Source of the DNA: Crocinitomix algicola
GTDB lineage: Bacteria > Bacteroidota > Bacteroidia > Flavobacteriales_D > Crocinitomicaceae
NCBI RefSeq assembly: GCF_001661595.2
Contig: NZ_LYPF02000012.1
Span: forward strand, 124,001-188,000
Direction of reading: 5' to 3'
Length of the DNA: 64,000 nucleotides
The notes beneath the pieces were generated by a model. It saw only the letters and a list, made by a program, of their open reading frames with translations, was not told the origin of the DNA and did not search any database. Every line of letters starts with the position of its first letter. Position 1 is the stretch's first letter. Below are positions 41,164-50,689 of this stretch, piece by piece. Both the position numbers and the translations under genes were made by a program.

Positions 41164-42036
41164 ATGAAAAATTATACCGATTCAGAATTGACCTTGAACG
41201 AGGATGGTAAAATTTACCACCTTGGAGTAGATGGAAATGATATCGCAGATACAGTAATTTTAGTAGGAGACCCGGCTCGCGTTGAGTTTATTGGATCCTA
41301 TTTCGACGCTATTCGTTTTAAAAATGAAAATCGAGAATTTTGCACTTTAACTGGTACATATCGTGGAAAGGAAATTACAGTTATATCGACAGGAATTGGG
41401 ACGGATAATATTGATATTGTGTTAACTGAATTGGATGCAGCAGTAAATATCGATTTAAAATCACGAAAAGATCAAGCGGTACCGAGAAGATTAAATCTAA
41501 TTAGAATCGGAACGTGTGGAGGTCTTCATCCTGATATAGAACCAGGATCCCATATTATATCGAAGTATGCTATAGGCTTAGATGGGCTGGCGCATTTTTA
41601 TCAAATTCCTTATTCGGAGGATGAAAAGAATGCTCTTGCTGCATTAAAAGATCATACCCAGTGGCCGTTAGACATTAATCAACCGTATCTAAAACAAGGA
41701 AGTCAGGAGTTGATTGAATTATTAGGTGAGGGCATGGAGCAAGGAATAACGACAACAGCGAATGGCTTTTATGGTCCCCAAGGACGTTCCATCCGAATTC
41801 CACTTAAACACGTGCATTTTAAAGAAGGTCTTAGAACTTTCGAATGGGGTGGGGTTCGCGCAACGAATTTAGAAATGGAAACTTCTGGATTATATGCATT
41901 AGCTGGAGCTCTGGGGCATCAATCGGTTACGGTTTGTCTCGTATTAGCAAACCGTTATAGTAATTCATTTGAGCCCAACTATAAAGATAAAATGGCAAAT
42001 CTAATTCAGTTAATTTTAGATAGATTAACAAAATAG
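41164..42036 (+). CDS. Nucleoside phosphorylase (uridine phosphorylase-like)
   Basis: About 290 aa from the ATG at 41164. NP-I family motifs: VILVGDPARVEFIGSYFD, ITVISTGIGTDNIDIVLTELD, LIRIGTCGGLHPDIEPG and NLEMETSGLYALAGALG, where the Glu-Met-Glu binds the ribose. It cleaves nucleosides with phosphate; uridine is the likely substrate from overall likeness, though purine phosphorylases share the fold. It starts 1 bp after the bshC stop. Confidence 0.88.
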   Translation: MKNYTDSELTLNEDGKIYHLGVDGNDIADTVILVGDPARVEFIGSYFDAIRFKNENREFCTLTGTYRGKEITVISTGIGTDNIDIVLTELDAAVNIDLKSRKDQAVPRRLNLIRIGTCGGLHPDIEPGSHIISKYAIGLDGLAHFYQIPYSEDEKNALAALKDHTQWPLDINQPYLKQGSQELIELLGEGMEQGITTTANGFYGPQGRSIRIPLKHVHFKEGLRTFEWGGVRATNLEMETSGLYALAGALGHQSVTVCLVLANRYSNSFEPNYKDKMANLIQLILDRLTK

Positions 42037-42072
42037 CGTTAAAAAGATTTTACTAATCAGTTCATTATGCCG

Positions 42073-42096
42073 ACAAAGGTGAGTTACCTTTGTTTT
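42073..42096 (+). terminator. Terminator-like hairpin before the SirB1-like gene
   Basis: ACAAAGGT and ACCTTTGT (8 bp) with a 5-nt loop, followed by TTTT. It touches the TTG/GTG start of the next gene, so it may be a terminator or may shape that gene's translation. Confidence 0.5.
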
Positions 42097-42991
42097 GGTG
42101 AAAATCGCAGACATCAATATTCATTCCCGCGTAAGCTCATTAATACGCTTGGCTGAAGATCCAGATCCTCATGTGTTTAATCATGTGAAAAAGGAGCTGG
42201 TAAGAATGGGGGACGGGGTTGTATCAACATTGGAAAAAAGTTGGTGTGATCATGATACGAATGAATATCACCGCAATAGAATTTTTGAAATCATTCGAGA
42301 AATTCAAGTCAATGATATAAAGGCAGATCTCGAAAAATGGAAAGCTTCATCAACTAGAGATTTATTGAAAGGTACGCTTATCATTGCACGTTTTCAGTTC
42401 CCTCATTTAGATTTCGATGTTGTAGACGCAGAATTGGAAAAAATTAAGCAAAAGGTTTGGCTTGAGATTAATGAGGAGCACACGGCCTTTGAAATCGTAA
42501 AGATTTTCAATCACGTTTTATTTGATTTATGCGGTTTTTGTGCGAGTGAAGATAGTTTTCATGCACCACAAAATTCATTAATAAATGCGGTTTTAGAAAC
42601 GAAAAGAGGGAATCAACTAAGTTTGTCAATCCTCTATTCTGTCATTGCTCAAAAGCTACACATTCCAATTTTTGGAATCGATTTACCCAATAATTTTATC
42701 CTTGGATTCATGGATGAATTTCAAACGCTTAAAATGTTGGGCTTGGATAAAGATGAACGCAATGTTTTATTCTATATAAATCCTTATTCGAAAGGACGAA
42801 TATTTGATCAGAATGAAATTGAAAATTATTTAAAAAGTCATCATTTACCCATTCGACATGATTATTTTGTACCCTGCAGTAATACTGACATTCTCAAAAG
42901 GTTAATTGATAACTTAGCGAATGCTTATTTGAAAGTTGGCGAAATTCAAAAGGTAGAAGAATTGGAACTTATTCGTAAGGTACTCGCTTAG
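42095..42991 (+). CDS. SirB1/transglutaminase-like (Transglut_core2) protein
   Basis: 298 aa from a TTG (GTG is the next codon). Residues ~5-50 look like the usual N-terminal helices (SLIRLAEDPDPHVFNHVKKELVRMGDG). The core is PQNSLINAVLETKRGNQLSLSILYSVIAQKL, then GIDLPNNFILGF. The canonical catalytic Cys is not obvious, as in other SirB1-like proteins, so it is likely non-catalytic. The function is unknown. No ATG fits near the expected start, so the non-ATG start is plausible. Confidence 0.8.
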   Translation: MVKIADINIHSRVSSLIRLAEDPDPHVFNHVKKELVRMGDGVVSTLEKSWCDHDTNEYHRNRIFEIIREIQVNDIKADLEKWKASSTRDLLKGTLIIARFQFPHLDFDVVDAELEKIKQKVWLEINEEHTAFEIVKIFNHVLFDLCGFCASEDSFHAPQNSLINAVLETKRGNQLSLSILYSVIAQKLHIPIFGIDLPNNFILGFMDEFQTLKMLGLDKDERNVLFYINPYSKGRIFDQNEIENYLKSHHLPIRHDYFVPCSNTDILKRLIDNLANAYLKVGEIQKVEELELIRKVLA

Positions 42992-43341
42992 TCTTTTATT
43001 AATCGATAGGCTAATACAAATGAAATAGGCAAAAAAGCGATTAGAGTTAATGTTGTCATTTCAAATTTCCAAGCATAATACAATCCATATCCTAGAATTA
43101 TAAAAATTTGAATGCCTCCAAAAATTAGCAGGCGCGTTGCTTTTTCATATGTTAAAAAATATAAAATGATATATGCAGGCAAAACTATTGTTAATCCCAT
43201 CAAAACAAAGCTCAGAATTATCAAATAAGACTGATGAAGTGACAAACTCGATTGAAAATAAATCGAACCAAGCAAATAAAATAATGGTCCGCAAAGCGAA
43301 GCAGTTATTAATGCAGTTAAAATAAATCGAAGAAATTTCAT
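42988..43341 (-). CDS. Small membrane protein
   Basis: 117 aa, four membrane helices, start MKFLRFILTALITASLCGPL. No motif recognised. It overlaps the RNA methyltransferase gene upstream by 4 bp, so the two are translated together. Confidence 0.65.
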   Translation of the reverse strand: MKFLRFILTALITASLCGPLFYLLGSIYFQSSLSLHQSYLIILSFVLMGLTIVLPAYIILYFLTYEKATRLLIFGGIQIFIILGYGLYYAWKFEMTTLTLIAFLPISFVLAYRLIKD

Positions 43342-44084
43342 GGCTTATTTTGCCTGTAATGCGAAAGTATAATTCCAGTGGCCATTGCTACATTTAGTGA
43401 TTCCGTTTTTCCAAATTGCGGAATTTGTACATGCTGGTTAATCAAGTGATTTAATGACGCATCGATACCATGCGATTCACTACCCATTAATAAAACGGTC
43501 TTGGTATTAAATTCAGTTTGATAAAGTGATTCTCCTCCTAAAGCAGCACCCAAAATAGTGTAGTTAGCCGCTTTTAATTGGTTTAACGTTTCATGCAAAT
43601 CTGTCCTGTGATAATTCATTCGGTAAACGGCCCCCATAGAAGATTGAATGACCTTAGGATTAAATAAGTCTACAGTAGCTTTTGAAGCAATAATCTGTTT
43701 TATTCCGAACCAATCTGCCGTTCGAATAATGGTGCCTAAATTACCCGGATCATTAATAGTATCTAACGCGAGAATAATGTTTTCTTCGTCAAAATTAATG
43801 GGCAAATCTTTTGGATACTTAACAACAGCCAGTACTTTATTCGGTGCTTTTAAACCTGAAATTCTAGCTAATTCATTGTCAGACACTAAAAAAGAATGGA
43901 GATGATTAGGGATTTGAACATGATAGTCCTTGGTGTAGAAAACACCATCAATTTTGAAGTGGGATTGCTGAAATAATTCATCCACCAATTTAACACCTTC
44001 AACCACAAATAAGCGATTTAAATCTCTGTACTTTTTAATTTGAAGTGATTTAACTAATTTTATTTCGTTTTTTGACAAGGACAT
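43338..44084 (-). CDS. SpoU/TrmH-type RNA 2'-O-methyltransferase
   Basis: A 248-aa SPOUT enzyme. The N-terminal substrate-binding domain (1-95) includes NELARISGLKAPNKVLAVV. Methylase motifs are TINDPGNLGTIIRTADWFGI, LLMGSESHGID and IPQFGKTESLNVAMATGIIL, forming the deep trefoil knot that binds S-adenosylmethionine. The target is probably ribosomal RNA (RlmB-like) or tRNA. It is divergent from the tamL-like gene, a neighbourhood seen elsewhere in this phylum. Confidence 0.92.
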   Translation of the reverse strand: MSLSKNEIKLVKSLQIKKYRDLNRLFVVEGVKLVDELFQQSHFKIDGVFYTKDYHVQIPNHLHSFLVSDNELARISGLKAPNKVLAVVKYPKDLPINFDEENIILALDTINDPGNLGTIIRTADWFGIKQIIASKATVDLFNPKVIQSSMGAVYRMNYHRTDLHETLNQLKAANYTILGAALGGESLYQTEFNTKTVLLMGSESHGIDASLNHLINQHVQIPQFGKTESLNVAMATGIILSHYRQNKP

Positions 44085-44105
44085 CTCGCTATTCGATTAT
44101 TTTTG
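44072..44105 (+). promoter_or_regulatory. Promoter of the tamL-like gene
   Basis: TTG at 44072-44074, a 23-nt spacer, then TATTTTTG at 44098-44105, fitting the Bacteroidota consensus. It partly overlaps the start of the divergent methyltransferase gene. Confidence 0.5.
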
Positions 44106-44123
44106 TAAAGTTACCGTATTTTT

Positions 44124-46841
44124 ATGAGAAGACCAGTTCATATTCTATTGCTTTTTGCCCTTTCTTTTTTAGCCCTTTTCGGCTGTAGGCAGGCAAAGTA
44201 TGTTGAAAATGGTAAGTACTTGTTAAAGTCTAATGAGGTTCGTTTCAAAGCAATCAAAAAAGACAAGGTGGTATACAATTCTGATCATCCCTTCATTAGC
44301 TCCGGTGAATTGACAGAATTAATACGTCCCGTTCCTAATCGATCGGTAAAGCTTTTCTTCTATAACAGAATTGATACCGTTAAATACAACGAGCAAGTAG
44401 ATCGCAAAGAGGCCAAATTCAAAAAAAAGAACTTAAAAAGGCAAAAAAGGGAAGAGCGAATTAATTTAAAACGTATTAAAAAGGCAGAAGAAAATGGTGA
44501 TTCTCTTTATCGTCACAAAGTAATCCCACCTAAACCTGTAAAATTAGGATGGCGTGATTGGGTTAGAACCAACTTAGGACAAGCACCAGTGACGTTAGAT
44601 ACTTTCAGAGTCAGTAAGTCGCGTCAACAAATTGAAATTTACCTCAAGAAAAAAGGATTCTTTAACGCCCAAGTTTCAGACTCGATAATTTATCACGAAA
44701 AGAAAAGAAAAGCAAGTACACTTTTTACAGTAAAACCTGGAAAACCTTATCGCATTCGATCAATTAAATTTGATTCAATTCCTCAAAACAAGGTCATTTA
44801 TGCGAAGTATAAGGAAATGAAAAAAAATTATGGAAAAATTATTGAGGCAGGAGATTTACTCGATGAAAATTTATTAGATCAAGAACGAGAAAGATTATCA
44901 CAATATTGTCGAGATGAAGCTGCAATGTTAGGCTTCAATAAGAACTACATTGGTTATGCGGTGGATACTACAGTTGGAAATATGTTGGCGGATGTCACAA
45001 TTTATGTAAAGCCTAAATTTGTTAAAGATCCAACCGATCCTGATAAAGAAAGGATGGTTGAAATTGATCACCTTGTATACCGTGTAAAAGACGTAACTTT
45101 TCATTTACATAACCCTAATCAGAAATCGTTTAAAGATTATGCTGCTTTTGTTAATCGGTGTGATAGTTTAGGCATGTCTATTTACGATGCTAAAGGTCGA
45201 TATGTGCTACTCGATACAATTACTATTAAAGGAAAAGGAACCTTTATTTTTAATGAAATCCCTTTTGTAAACCCCGATTTACTTGACCGTCAAAACTTTC
45301 TGGAAATCGATCAGGCCGCTAAAGGTGGCGAAACAAAATATTATAAGGAGTATTATGTAGAGCGAAGTGCAAGAACGATGTCTAATTTAGGTGTTTTTGA
45401 AAATGCGAGTCCAAAAGTTCAAGTTGACCCTAAGGACCCTCTAGGTCGATGGGTAGTGGTGGATTACCATTTAACGCCTTTAGATAAGTCCTCGTTTTTG
45501 CTAGAACCAGGGGTATATAATACCAATGGAATTTTAGGAATTAATGGAATCGCAAGTTATACCAATCGAAATTTATTACGAGGTGCTCAGGAACTGGCAA
45601 TAAGTTTTACTGGTGGTATGGAGTCTCAGCCATTAATTGTTGGAGGAGCTGAAGGTGGGGAACAAAGAGCTTGGGAACTGAATACATTTGAATGGGGTCC
45701 AAAAATATCACTTACATTTCCCAAAATTGTACCCGTACCAAGGGCATTGGGAGATGGTATTTCTAAACGTGCTTATCCTAAAACAGTTTTTGACTTAAAT
45801 GTAAATTATCAGAAAAGAACGGAGTTTAAAAGAACCCTCACCGAGTTTGCCTATTTCTGGAAATTTCAAGTCGGAAAAACACAAAATGTTGCTTTTAATT
45901 GGTTGAAATTCAGTTACGTTAATCTAGAAAAAGAGGCGTCGTTTCAACAAGACTTAATTAACTTGAATGATCCTTTTTTGTTAAATTCTTATTCTGATCA
46001 CCTTGCCATAATTACAAGTGCCACATGGCATTATAACAATAACCTTACAGTTGATAATACAACAACAAAAAACCTTCATGATTTAACCTTTACAGGTTCC
46101 ATGTCTGGGAAGGCATTAACACCTGTTATTTATGACGGGTTAGCTTCCGCCAACTCAAGCGTGACGGACGTCAATGAAAATGGACTGAAAGAAATGTTTG
46201 GAGTGCCATATACTGAGTTTTGGAAGATTGAAGGTCAATATATTGCTAATCAATACATCAACCCTAAACACCGAATGGCTTACCGGGCAATAGCAGGAAT
46301 TGGAATTGCTAGTGGAAACTCTCCTTCATTGCCTTATGAACAAGCCTTTTTTGCGGGTGGTTCGAACGATATTCGAGCGTTTAGTGCGCGAACAATGGCT
46401 CCTGGTTCATATAAGGCTTACGCAGATTCAAATGCAACTCTAACACAAATTGGTGACATGAAACTAGAAGCGAATGTAGAATGGCGATTTGAAATGACAG
46501 AACTTCTAGAGGGCGCTTTATTTGTGGATGCAGGAAATATATGGAACTTAAGGAGAGATACAATATCGGCAGATGCTCCTTCTGTGTTTAAACCAACTTT
46601 TTACAAAGAGATTGCAATTGGTACTGGTTTTGGTATTCGTGCAGATTTTGATTTTTTAATTGTTCGTTTGGATCTATCATTTGCACTTCATAATCCACAT
46701 TTACCCGAAGGAGAACGCTGGGCATTTACGGATAAAACAGTCTATAAATCGTATTTCCAAGATCCAGATTCGGGAGAACTTATTAATTATGAACGTCCCC
46801 ATTGGCCTAGGATAAACTTCGGAATAGGTTATCCGTTTTAA
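44124..46841 (+). CDS. Lipidated Omp85 protein (TamA/TamL-like)
   Basis: A 905-aa outer-membrane protein with a lipoprotein signal (LSFLALFGC, Cys near residue 21). Next come POTRA-like domains (about 140-420: QQIEIYLKKKGFFNAQVSDS, then PGKPYRIRSIKFDS) and a C-terminal 16-strand barrel (about 480-905) of the D15/bacterial surface antigen type. Its signature is near GGSNDIRAFSARTMAPG, and it ends with an aromatic residue (GIGYPF). Lipidated TamA-like proteins (TamL) are typical of Bacteroidota and act with a TamB-like protein in outer-membrane assembly. Confidence 0.88.
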   Translation: MRRPVHILLLFALSFLALFGCRQAKYVENGKYLLKSNEVRFKAIKKDKVVYNSDHPFISSGELTELIRPVPNRSVKLFFYNRIDTVKYNEQVDRKEAKFKKKNLKRQKREERINLKRIKKAEENGDSLYRHKVIPPKPVKLGWRDWVRTNLGQAPVTLDTFRVSKSRQQIEIYLKKKGFFNAQVSDSIIYHEKKRKASTLFTVKPGKPYRIRSIKFDSIPQNKVIYAKYKEMKKNYGKIIEAGDLLDENLLDQERERLSQYCRDEAAMLGFNKNYIGYAVDTTVGNMLADVTIYVKPKFVKDPTDPDKERMVEIDHLVYRVKDVTFHLHNPNQKSFKDYAAFVNRCDSLGMSIYDAKGRYVLLDTITIKGKGTFIFNEIPFVNPDLLDRQNFLEIDQAAKGGETKYYKEYYVERSARTMSNLGVFENASPKVQVDPKDPLGRWVVVDYHLTPLDKSSFLLEPGVYNTNGILGINGIASYTNRNLLRGAQELAISFTGGMESQPLIVGGAEGGEQRAWELNTFEWGPKISLTFPKIVPVPRALGDGISKRAYPKTVFDLNVNYQKRTEFKRTLTEFAYFWKFQVGKTQNVAFNWLKFSYVNLEKEASFQQDLINLNDPFLLNSYSDHLAIITSATWHYNNNLTVDNTTTKNLHDLTFTGSMSGKALTPVIYDGLASANSSVTDVNENGLKEMFGVPYTEFWKIEGQYIANQYINPKHRMAYRAIAGIGIASGNSPSLPYEQAFFAGGSNDIRAFSARTMAPGSYKAYADSNATLTQIGDMKLEANVEWRFEMTELLEGALFVDAGNIWNLRRDTISADAPSVFKPTFYKEIAIGTGFGIRADFDFLIVRLDLSFALHNPHLPEGERWAFTDKTVYKSYFQDPDSGELINYERPHWPRINFGIGYPF

Positions 46842-46856
46842 TTCTATTTTTTTTTA

Positions 46857-48155
46857 ATGAAATTTATTTGCACTATTCATCAATTGGTATTGTTTATTTT
46901 TATTGCAATTTTCAGCACAACTTTTGCTCAATTTGAAAATGTAAAGTTGCCTTTGCCAAAAAAAGCTATTTATCCCTACAGTCAAGTAGAACCATCAATC
47001 TACATTAACCCTAAAAACACAAACGAAGTGATTGCCGGTTCTGTCATGAATGATTATTACTATTCTAAAGACGGCGGTAAAACTTGGCGTTCTCGCTCTA
47101 TTCATTCTAAATGGGGCGTAAATGGCGATCCTTGTCTCTTGATTGACACACTTGGACGTTATTATTATTTCCATCTTTCCAATATCAAAGGACAAGCTTT
47201 GATTGGCGGCATTGTTTGTCAACGCTCCAAAAAGCTTAAAGGAAAGTTTAATAAAGTTGGGCGAACAGCAGCAAATGGCAAATTTCATGATAAAGAATGG
47301 GCAGTCGTTAATCCTAAAAATAATCACCTTTATATGACTTGGACACAATTTGATGCTTATGATTCGAAAAATCCTCAAGATTATAGTTTTATCGTATTTT
47401 CAAAAAGTGAAGATGGAGGAATGACTTGGACAGAACCAAAAGAAATTTCATATTTTCCGGGTGACTGTGCTGATAATGATCAAACGGCTGAAGGTGCTGT
47501 TCCTGCTATAGGTCCAAATGGAGAGCTATATGTATCTTGGTCAAGGAACGATTCATTATGGTTTAATTGTTCGTTTGATGATGGACAATCATGGATGCCA
47601 ACTGAAAAATTTATTGCAAATCAACCAGAAGGATGGGTAATTGATATTCCTGGAATATACAGAAGCAACGGTCTACCAATAACTGTTTGTGACCGAAGTT
47701 CATCAAAAAACAGGGGAACAATTTATGTGAATTGGGCAGATCAGCGAAATGGGACACACAATACGGACATTTGGTTTACCAAATCAAAGGATCAAGGTAA
47801 AACATGGACAAAAGCTAAACGAATAAATCAAGATACTTCAGAAAAGCACCAATTTTTAACTTGGATGACCATTGACCAAACTAATGGGTTTGTTTATGTG
47901 GTTTATTATGATAGAAGAAACCATAATCAAAACCAAACTGATGTTTATTTAGCTGTCTCAAAAGATGGAGGAGAGTCATTCAATGAATATAAGATAAGTG
48001 AATCTCCCTTTACACCAAATCCTAAAATATTTTTTGGAGATTATTCTAATATTTCCGTTCATAATGGCGTTATTAGACCAATTTGGACCAGATTACACAA
48101 AGGTCGTATTAGTCTCCACACTGCACTGATACACCAAAACCAATTAAGTGATTGA
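46857..48155 (+). CDS. Exported sialidase-like (BNR/Asp-box) protein
   Basis: 432 aa with a signal peptide (about 1-25, ending TFAQ). At least five Asp-box motifs lie in series: YSKDGGKTWRSRS, SEDGGMTWTEP, SFDDGQSWMP, SKDQGKTWTKA and SKDGGESFNEY. These mark a six-bladed beta-propeller of the sialidase superfamily. The sialidase catalytic Arg triad is not evident, so it may be a lyase-like or binding propeller. It stands 15 bp behind tamL-like and has a 4-bp-type junction with the glycosyltransferase gene. Confidence 0.8.
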   Translation: MKFICTIHQLVLFIFIAIFSTTFAQFENVKLPLPKKAIYPYSQVEPSIYINPKNTNEVIAGSVMNDYYYSKDGGKTWRSRSIHSKWGVNGDPCLLIDTLGRYYYFHLSNIKGQALIGGIVCQRSKKLKGKFNKVGRTAANGKFHDKEWAVVNPKNNHLYMTWTQFDAYDSKNPQDYSFIVFSKSEDGGMTWTEPKEISYFPGDCADNDQTAEGAVPAIGPNGELYVSWSRNDSLWFNCSFDDGQSWMPTEKFIANQPEGWVIDIPGIYRSNGLPITVCDRSSSKNRGTIYVNWADQRNGTHNTDIWFTKSKDQGKTWTKAKRINQDTSEKHQFLTWMTIDQTNGFVYVVYYDRRNHNQNQTDVYLAVSKDGGESFNEYKISESPFTPNPKIFFGDYSNISVHNGVIRPIWTRLHKGRISLHTALIHQNQLSD

Positions 48156-48160
48156 ATTTT

Positions 48161-50110
48161 ATGAAATTATCGGTAGTTATAGTAAATTATAATGTGGAGT
48201 TCTTTTTAGAACAATGCCTTAACTCCGTTTTTGCAGCACTTCAACACGTGGACGGCGAAGTGTTTGTTGTCGATAATAATTCCATTGATGGATCGCTAAA
48301 AATGGTATCCGATAAGTTTCCTGAAGTTAAGTTAATTGCGAATAAGGAGAATGTCGGTTTTTCAAAAGCAAACAATCAAGCTTTAAGAATTGCGGAGGGT
48401 AAATATCATTTATTATTGAACCCTGATACCATTGTAGAAGAAGATACTTTTTTAAAAGTTGTGCAATTCATGGATGAACATCCAAAGGCAGGAGGATTAG
48501 GGGTTAAAATGATCGATGGTAAAGGAAATTTTTTACCTGAATCAAAGAGGGGACTGCCAACTCCTAAAGATGCTTTTTATAAAATTTTCGGACTTTCTCG
48601 TCTCTTTCCAAAATCTAAAAAGTTTGGTCGGTATCATCTTTCTTACCTTGACAAAGATAAGACTCATGAAATAGAAATTTTATCAGGTGCTTTTATGTTA
48701 ATGCGAAAAGATGCGCTTGACAAAGTGGGGTTATTGGATGAAGCTTTTTTTATGTATGGCGAGGACATTGACCTAAGTTATCGTATTGTCTTAGGCGGAT
48801 ACAAAAATTATTATTTTCCAGGAACAAGAATTATTCATTATAAAGGAGAAAGTACAAAGAAAAGTAGTGTTAATTATGTTTTTGTTTTTTACAATGCGAT
48901 GATCATTTTCGCGAAGAAACACTTTTCGAGTAAAAATGCTAAAACCTACTCTTTTCTAATAAATTTAGCGATTTATTTTAGGGCAAGTGTTGCCATTGCC
49001 AACCGAGCAATCAAAAAGTTAACGATTCCAATTATAGACTATACATTGGTTGTATTAGGATTGTTTTTTATCGCTTATGAATACCAATTGCTTGAAGGAA
49101 TTAAGATTCCAACAGATCTTCTAAATGTAGGTTTACCGCTATACGCACTCGTTTGGTTTTTGTCTCAACTTTTTGCAGGTGGATATGACAAGCCTGTCAA
49201 ATTGTGGAAAAATAGTTGGGGAGGCGTTATAGGAACAGGCGTTATTTTGATGCTCTACGCTTTATTATCAAAGGAATATCAATTTTCGAGGTTAATAATT
49301 TTAATTGGCGGGTTGTGGGTTATTAGTTATTATTTAATTTCTCGTGTCTTATTGCATTTAGTCTTAGGAGACGCCCATAGAATTGGAGGAACGAAAAATA
49401 AGCGATTTGTAATTGTTGGAGATTTGCACGAAACGGAAAGGGTTAGCCAATTATTAAGACAGACCAACAGTAAAATTCAATCAATCGTTTATTTATCGCA
49501 TAATGATGAAAAGTTAAATGATGATTATGTCGGGACAATAAATCAGTTAGATCAGGTGGTAGAAATCCAAAAAATTGATGAGGTAATATTTTGCGCTAAA
49601 AATATTTCTGCAGCCGAAATAATTTCAAAAATGTTGGAGATCGAAGGCGCTAAAACTGATTTTAAAATTGCTCAGCCGGAGACTTCGTTTTTAATTGGCA
49701 GTAATTCTATCGACTCACAAGGCGATTTATATGTGATGGATATCAATCGTATCAATAAACCTGCAAACCGAAGGAATAAGCGAATAATTGATTTTTTAGT
49801 TGCATTTTTCTCTTTGTTGTTTAGTCCGATAACAATTTGGCTTTTCAAAGATAAAAAGCAGTATTTAAACAATATAATTGGAGTTTTAATTGGTCGACTT
49901 TCTCTAGTGGGGTACGCTTCAATTCAGCATGTTTCTAACCTAAAATTACCAAAAATTAAGAAAGGGGTGTTGTCAGCACTTTATATGGTTAATGAAAAAG
50001 ATCTCGACAACGACGCGATTTCACGGTTGAATTTGATTTATGCTAAAAATCATAGTTTAATGATGGATATTAAAATCATTTTCAAGAATTACTTAAAACT
50101 GGATAATTAG
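48161..50110 (+). CDS. GT2 glycosyltransferase fused to a degenerate polyprenyl-phosphate sugar transferase
   Basis: About 649 aa from the ATG at 48161. Residues 1-~235 are a GT-A family 2 transferase (KLSVVIVNYN, then VFVVDNNSIDGS and LLNPDTIVEEDTF). Next come membrane segments (about 285-410), a Rossmann-like part (KRFVIVGDLHETERV), and a C-terminal segment like WcaJ/PglC transferases (KRIIDFLVAFFSLLFSP, then GRLSLVGYASIQ and LPKIKKGVL, ending in an L-x-Y-x-x-N-H-S-x-x-x-D pattern). The WcaJ-type core is short and altered, so that end may be inactive. It probably acts in glycan synthesis at the inner membrane. Confidence 0.75.
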   Translation: MKLSVVIVNYNVEFFLEQCLNSVFAALQHVDGEVFVVDNNSIDGSLKMVSDKFPEVKLIANKENVGFSKANNQALRIAEGKYHLLLNPDTIVEEDTFLKVVQFMDEHPKAGGLGVKMIDGKGNFLPESKRGLPTPKDAFYKIFGLSRLFPKSKKFGRYHLSYLDKDKTHEIEILSGAFMLMRKDALDKVGLLDEAFFMYGEDIDLSYRIVLGGYKNYYFPGTRIIHYKGESTKKSSVNYVFVFYNAMIIFAKKHFSSKNAKTYSFLINLAIYFRASVAIANRAIKKLTIPIIDYTLVVLGLFFIAYEYQLLEGIKIPTDLLNVGLPLYALVWFLSQLFAGGYDKPVKLWKNSWGGVIGTGVILMLYALLSKEYQFSRLIILIGGLWVISYYLISRVLLHLVLGDAHRIGGTKNKRFVIVGDLHETERVSQLLRQTNSKIQSIVYLSHNDEKLNDDYVGTINQLDQVVEIQKIDEVIFCAKNISAAEIISKMLEIEGAKTDFKIAQPETSFLIGSNSIDSQGDLYVMDINRINKPANRRNKRIIDFLVAFFSLLFSPITIWLFKDKKQYLNNIIGVLIGRLSLVGYASIQHVSNLKLPKIKKGVLSALYMVNEKDLDNDAISRLNLIYAKNHSLMMDIKIIFKNYLKLDN

Positions 50111-50136
50111 TACAGGTAAAAGAGATGTAAACCCAT

Positions 50137-50177
50137 AAAAAATCCCAGTATTACCGAAGTAATACCAGGATTTTTTT
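50137..50177. terminator. Bidirectional terminator
   Basis: Stem AAAAATCC + GTATTAC with a symmetric CA/CA inner bulge, loop CGAA, and A/T runs on each side. It separates the convergent glycosyltransferase and TerB genes. Confidence 0.82.
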
Positions 50178-50209
50178 CTTTGCACGATTTTTTAAAACCA
50201 GTACTGGTT

Positions 50210-50626
50210 TTATAATAATTCAGTAATAATTGTATCAGTATCTTCTCCTCGTACAATTAATGCTAGGATGCTCTCGACATCAACATCGTCAATATCCTTG
50301 AATCCAATTCCTACCGCAACTCGCTCAAGAACTTTCATTTCAGTGTCATCAATATTACCATCAATTTGCATCATTTGTATAAGCTCAATAATTTGCTCAT
50401 AACGCTCATCCCTGCTTGAAGGAGGAACAATAGATAGTTCGTTTGGTTTTTTTATAATTTCTTCAATTTGAGCATCGCTCAAACTAATGTTATGACCGAT
50501 TTTGTAAAGCAATTTTTGTTCTTGCTCAGTGATCACACCGTCAGCTTTTGCAATTAAAACCATATTTCTGAAATGGCTTCTATCTTGCTTTCTTTCTCCT
50601 GTTTCAAATAATTGTTCGATTGACAT
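50210..50626 (-). CDS. TerB-family protein
   Basis: A 138-aa all-helical protein. The TerB/DjlA repeat is clear: HFRNMVLIAKADGVITEQEQKLLYKIGHN, and later LIQMMQIDGNIDDTEMKVLERVAVGIGF, each with the acidic D-G-x-(I/V)-x-x-x-E metal-binding pattern. It is cytoplasmic, with no signal. TerB proteins are linked to stress and metal handling. No tellurite (ter) genes are nearby, so the resistance function is not supported. Confidence 0.85.
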   Translation of the reverse strand: MSIEQLFETGERKQDRSHFRNMVLIAKADGVITEQEQKLLYKIGHNISLSDAQIEEIIKKPNELSIVPPSSRDERYEQIIELIQMMQIDGNIDDTEMKVLERVAVGIGFKDIDDVDVESILALIVRGEDTDTIITELL

Positions 50627-50689
50627 TCGCGTATTTTTTTGGCAAAAATAAGATTAAACCTTAAATATTCAACTATTCTAATTTGTTAA

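Noticed and set aside
50210-50626. Tellurite resistance locus
   Set aside because: A single TerB-like protein with no terC, terD or terE neighbours does not support it.
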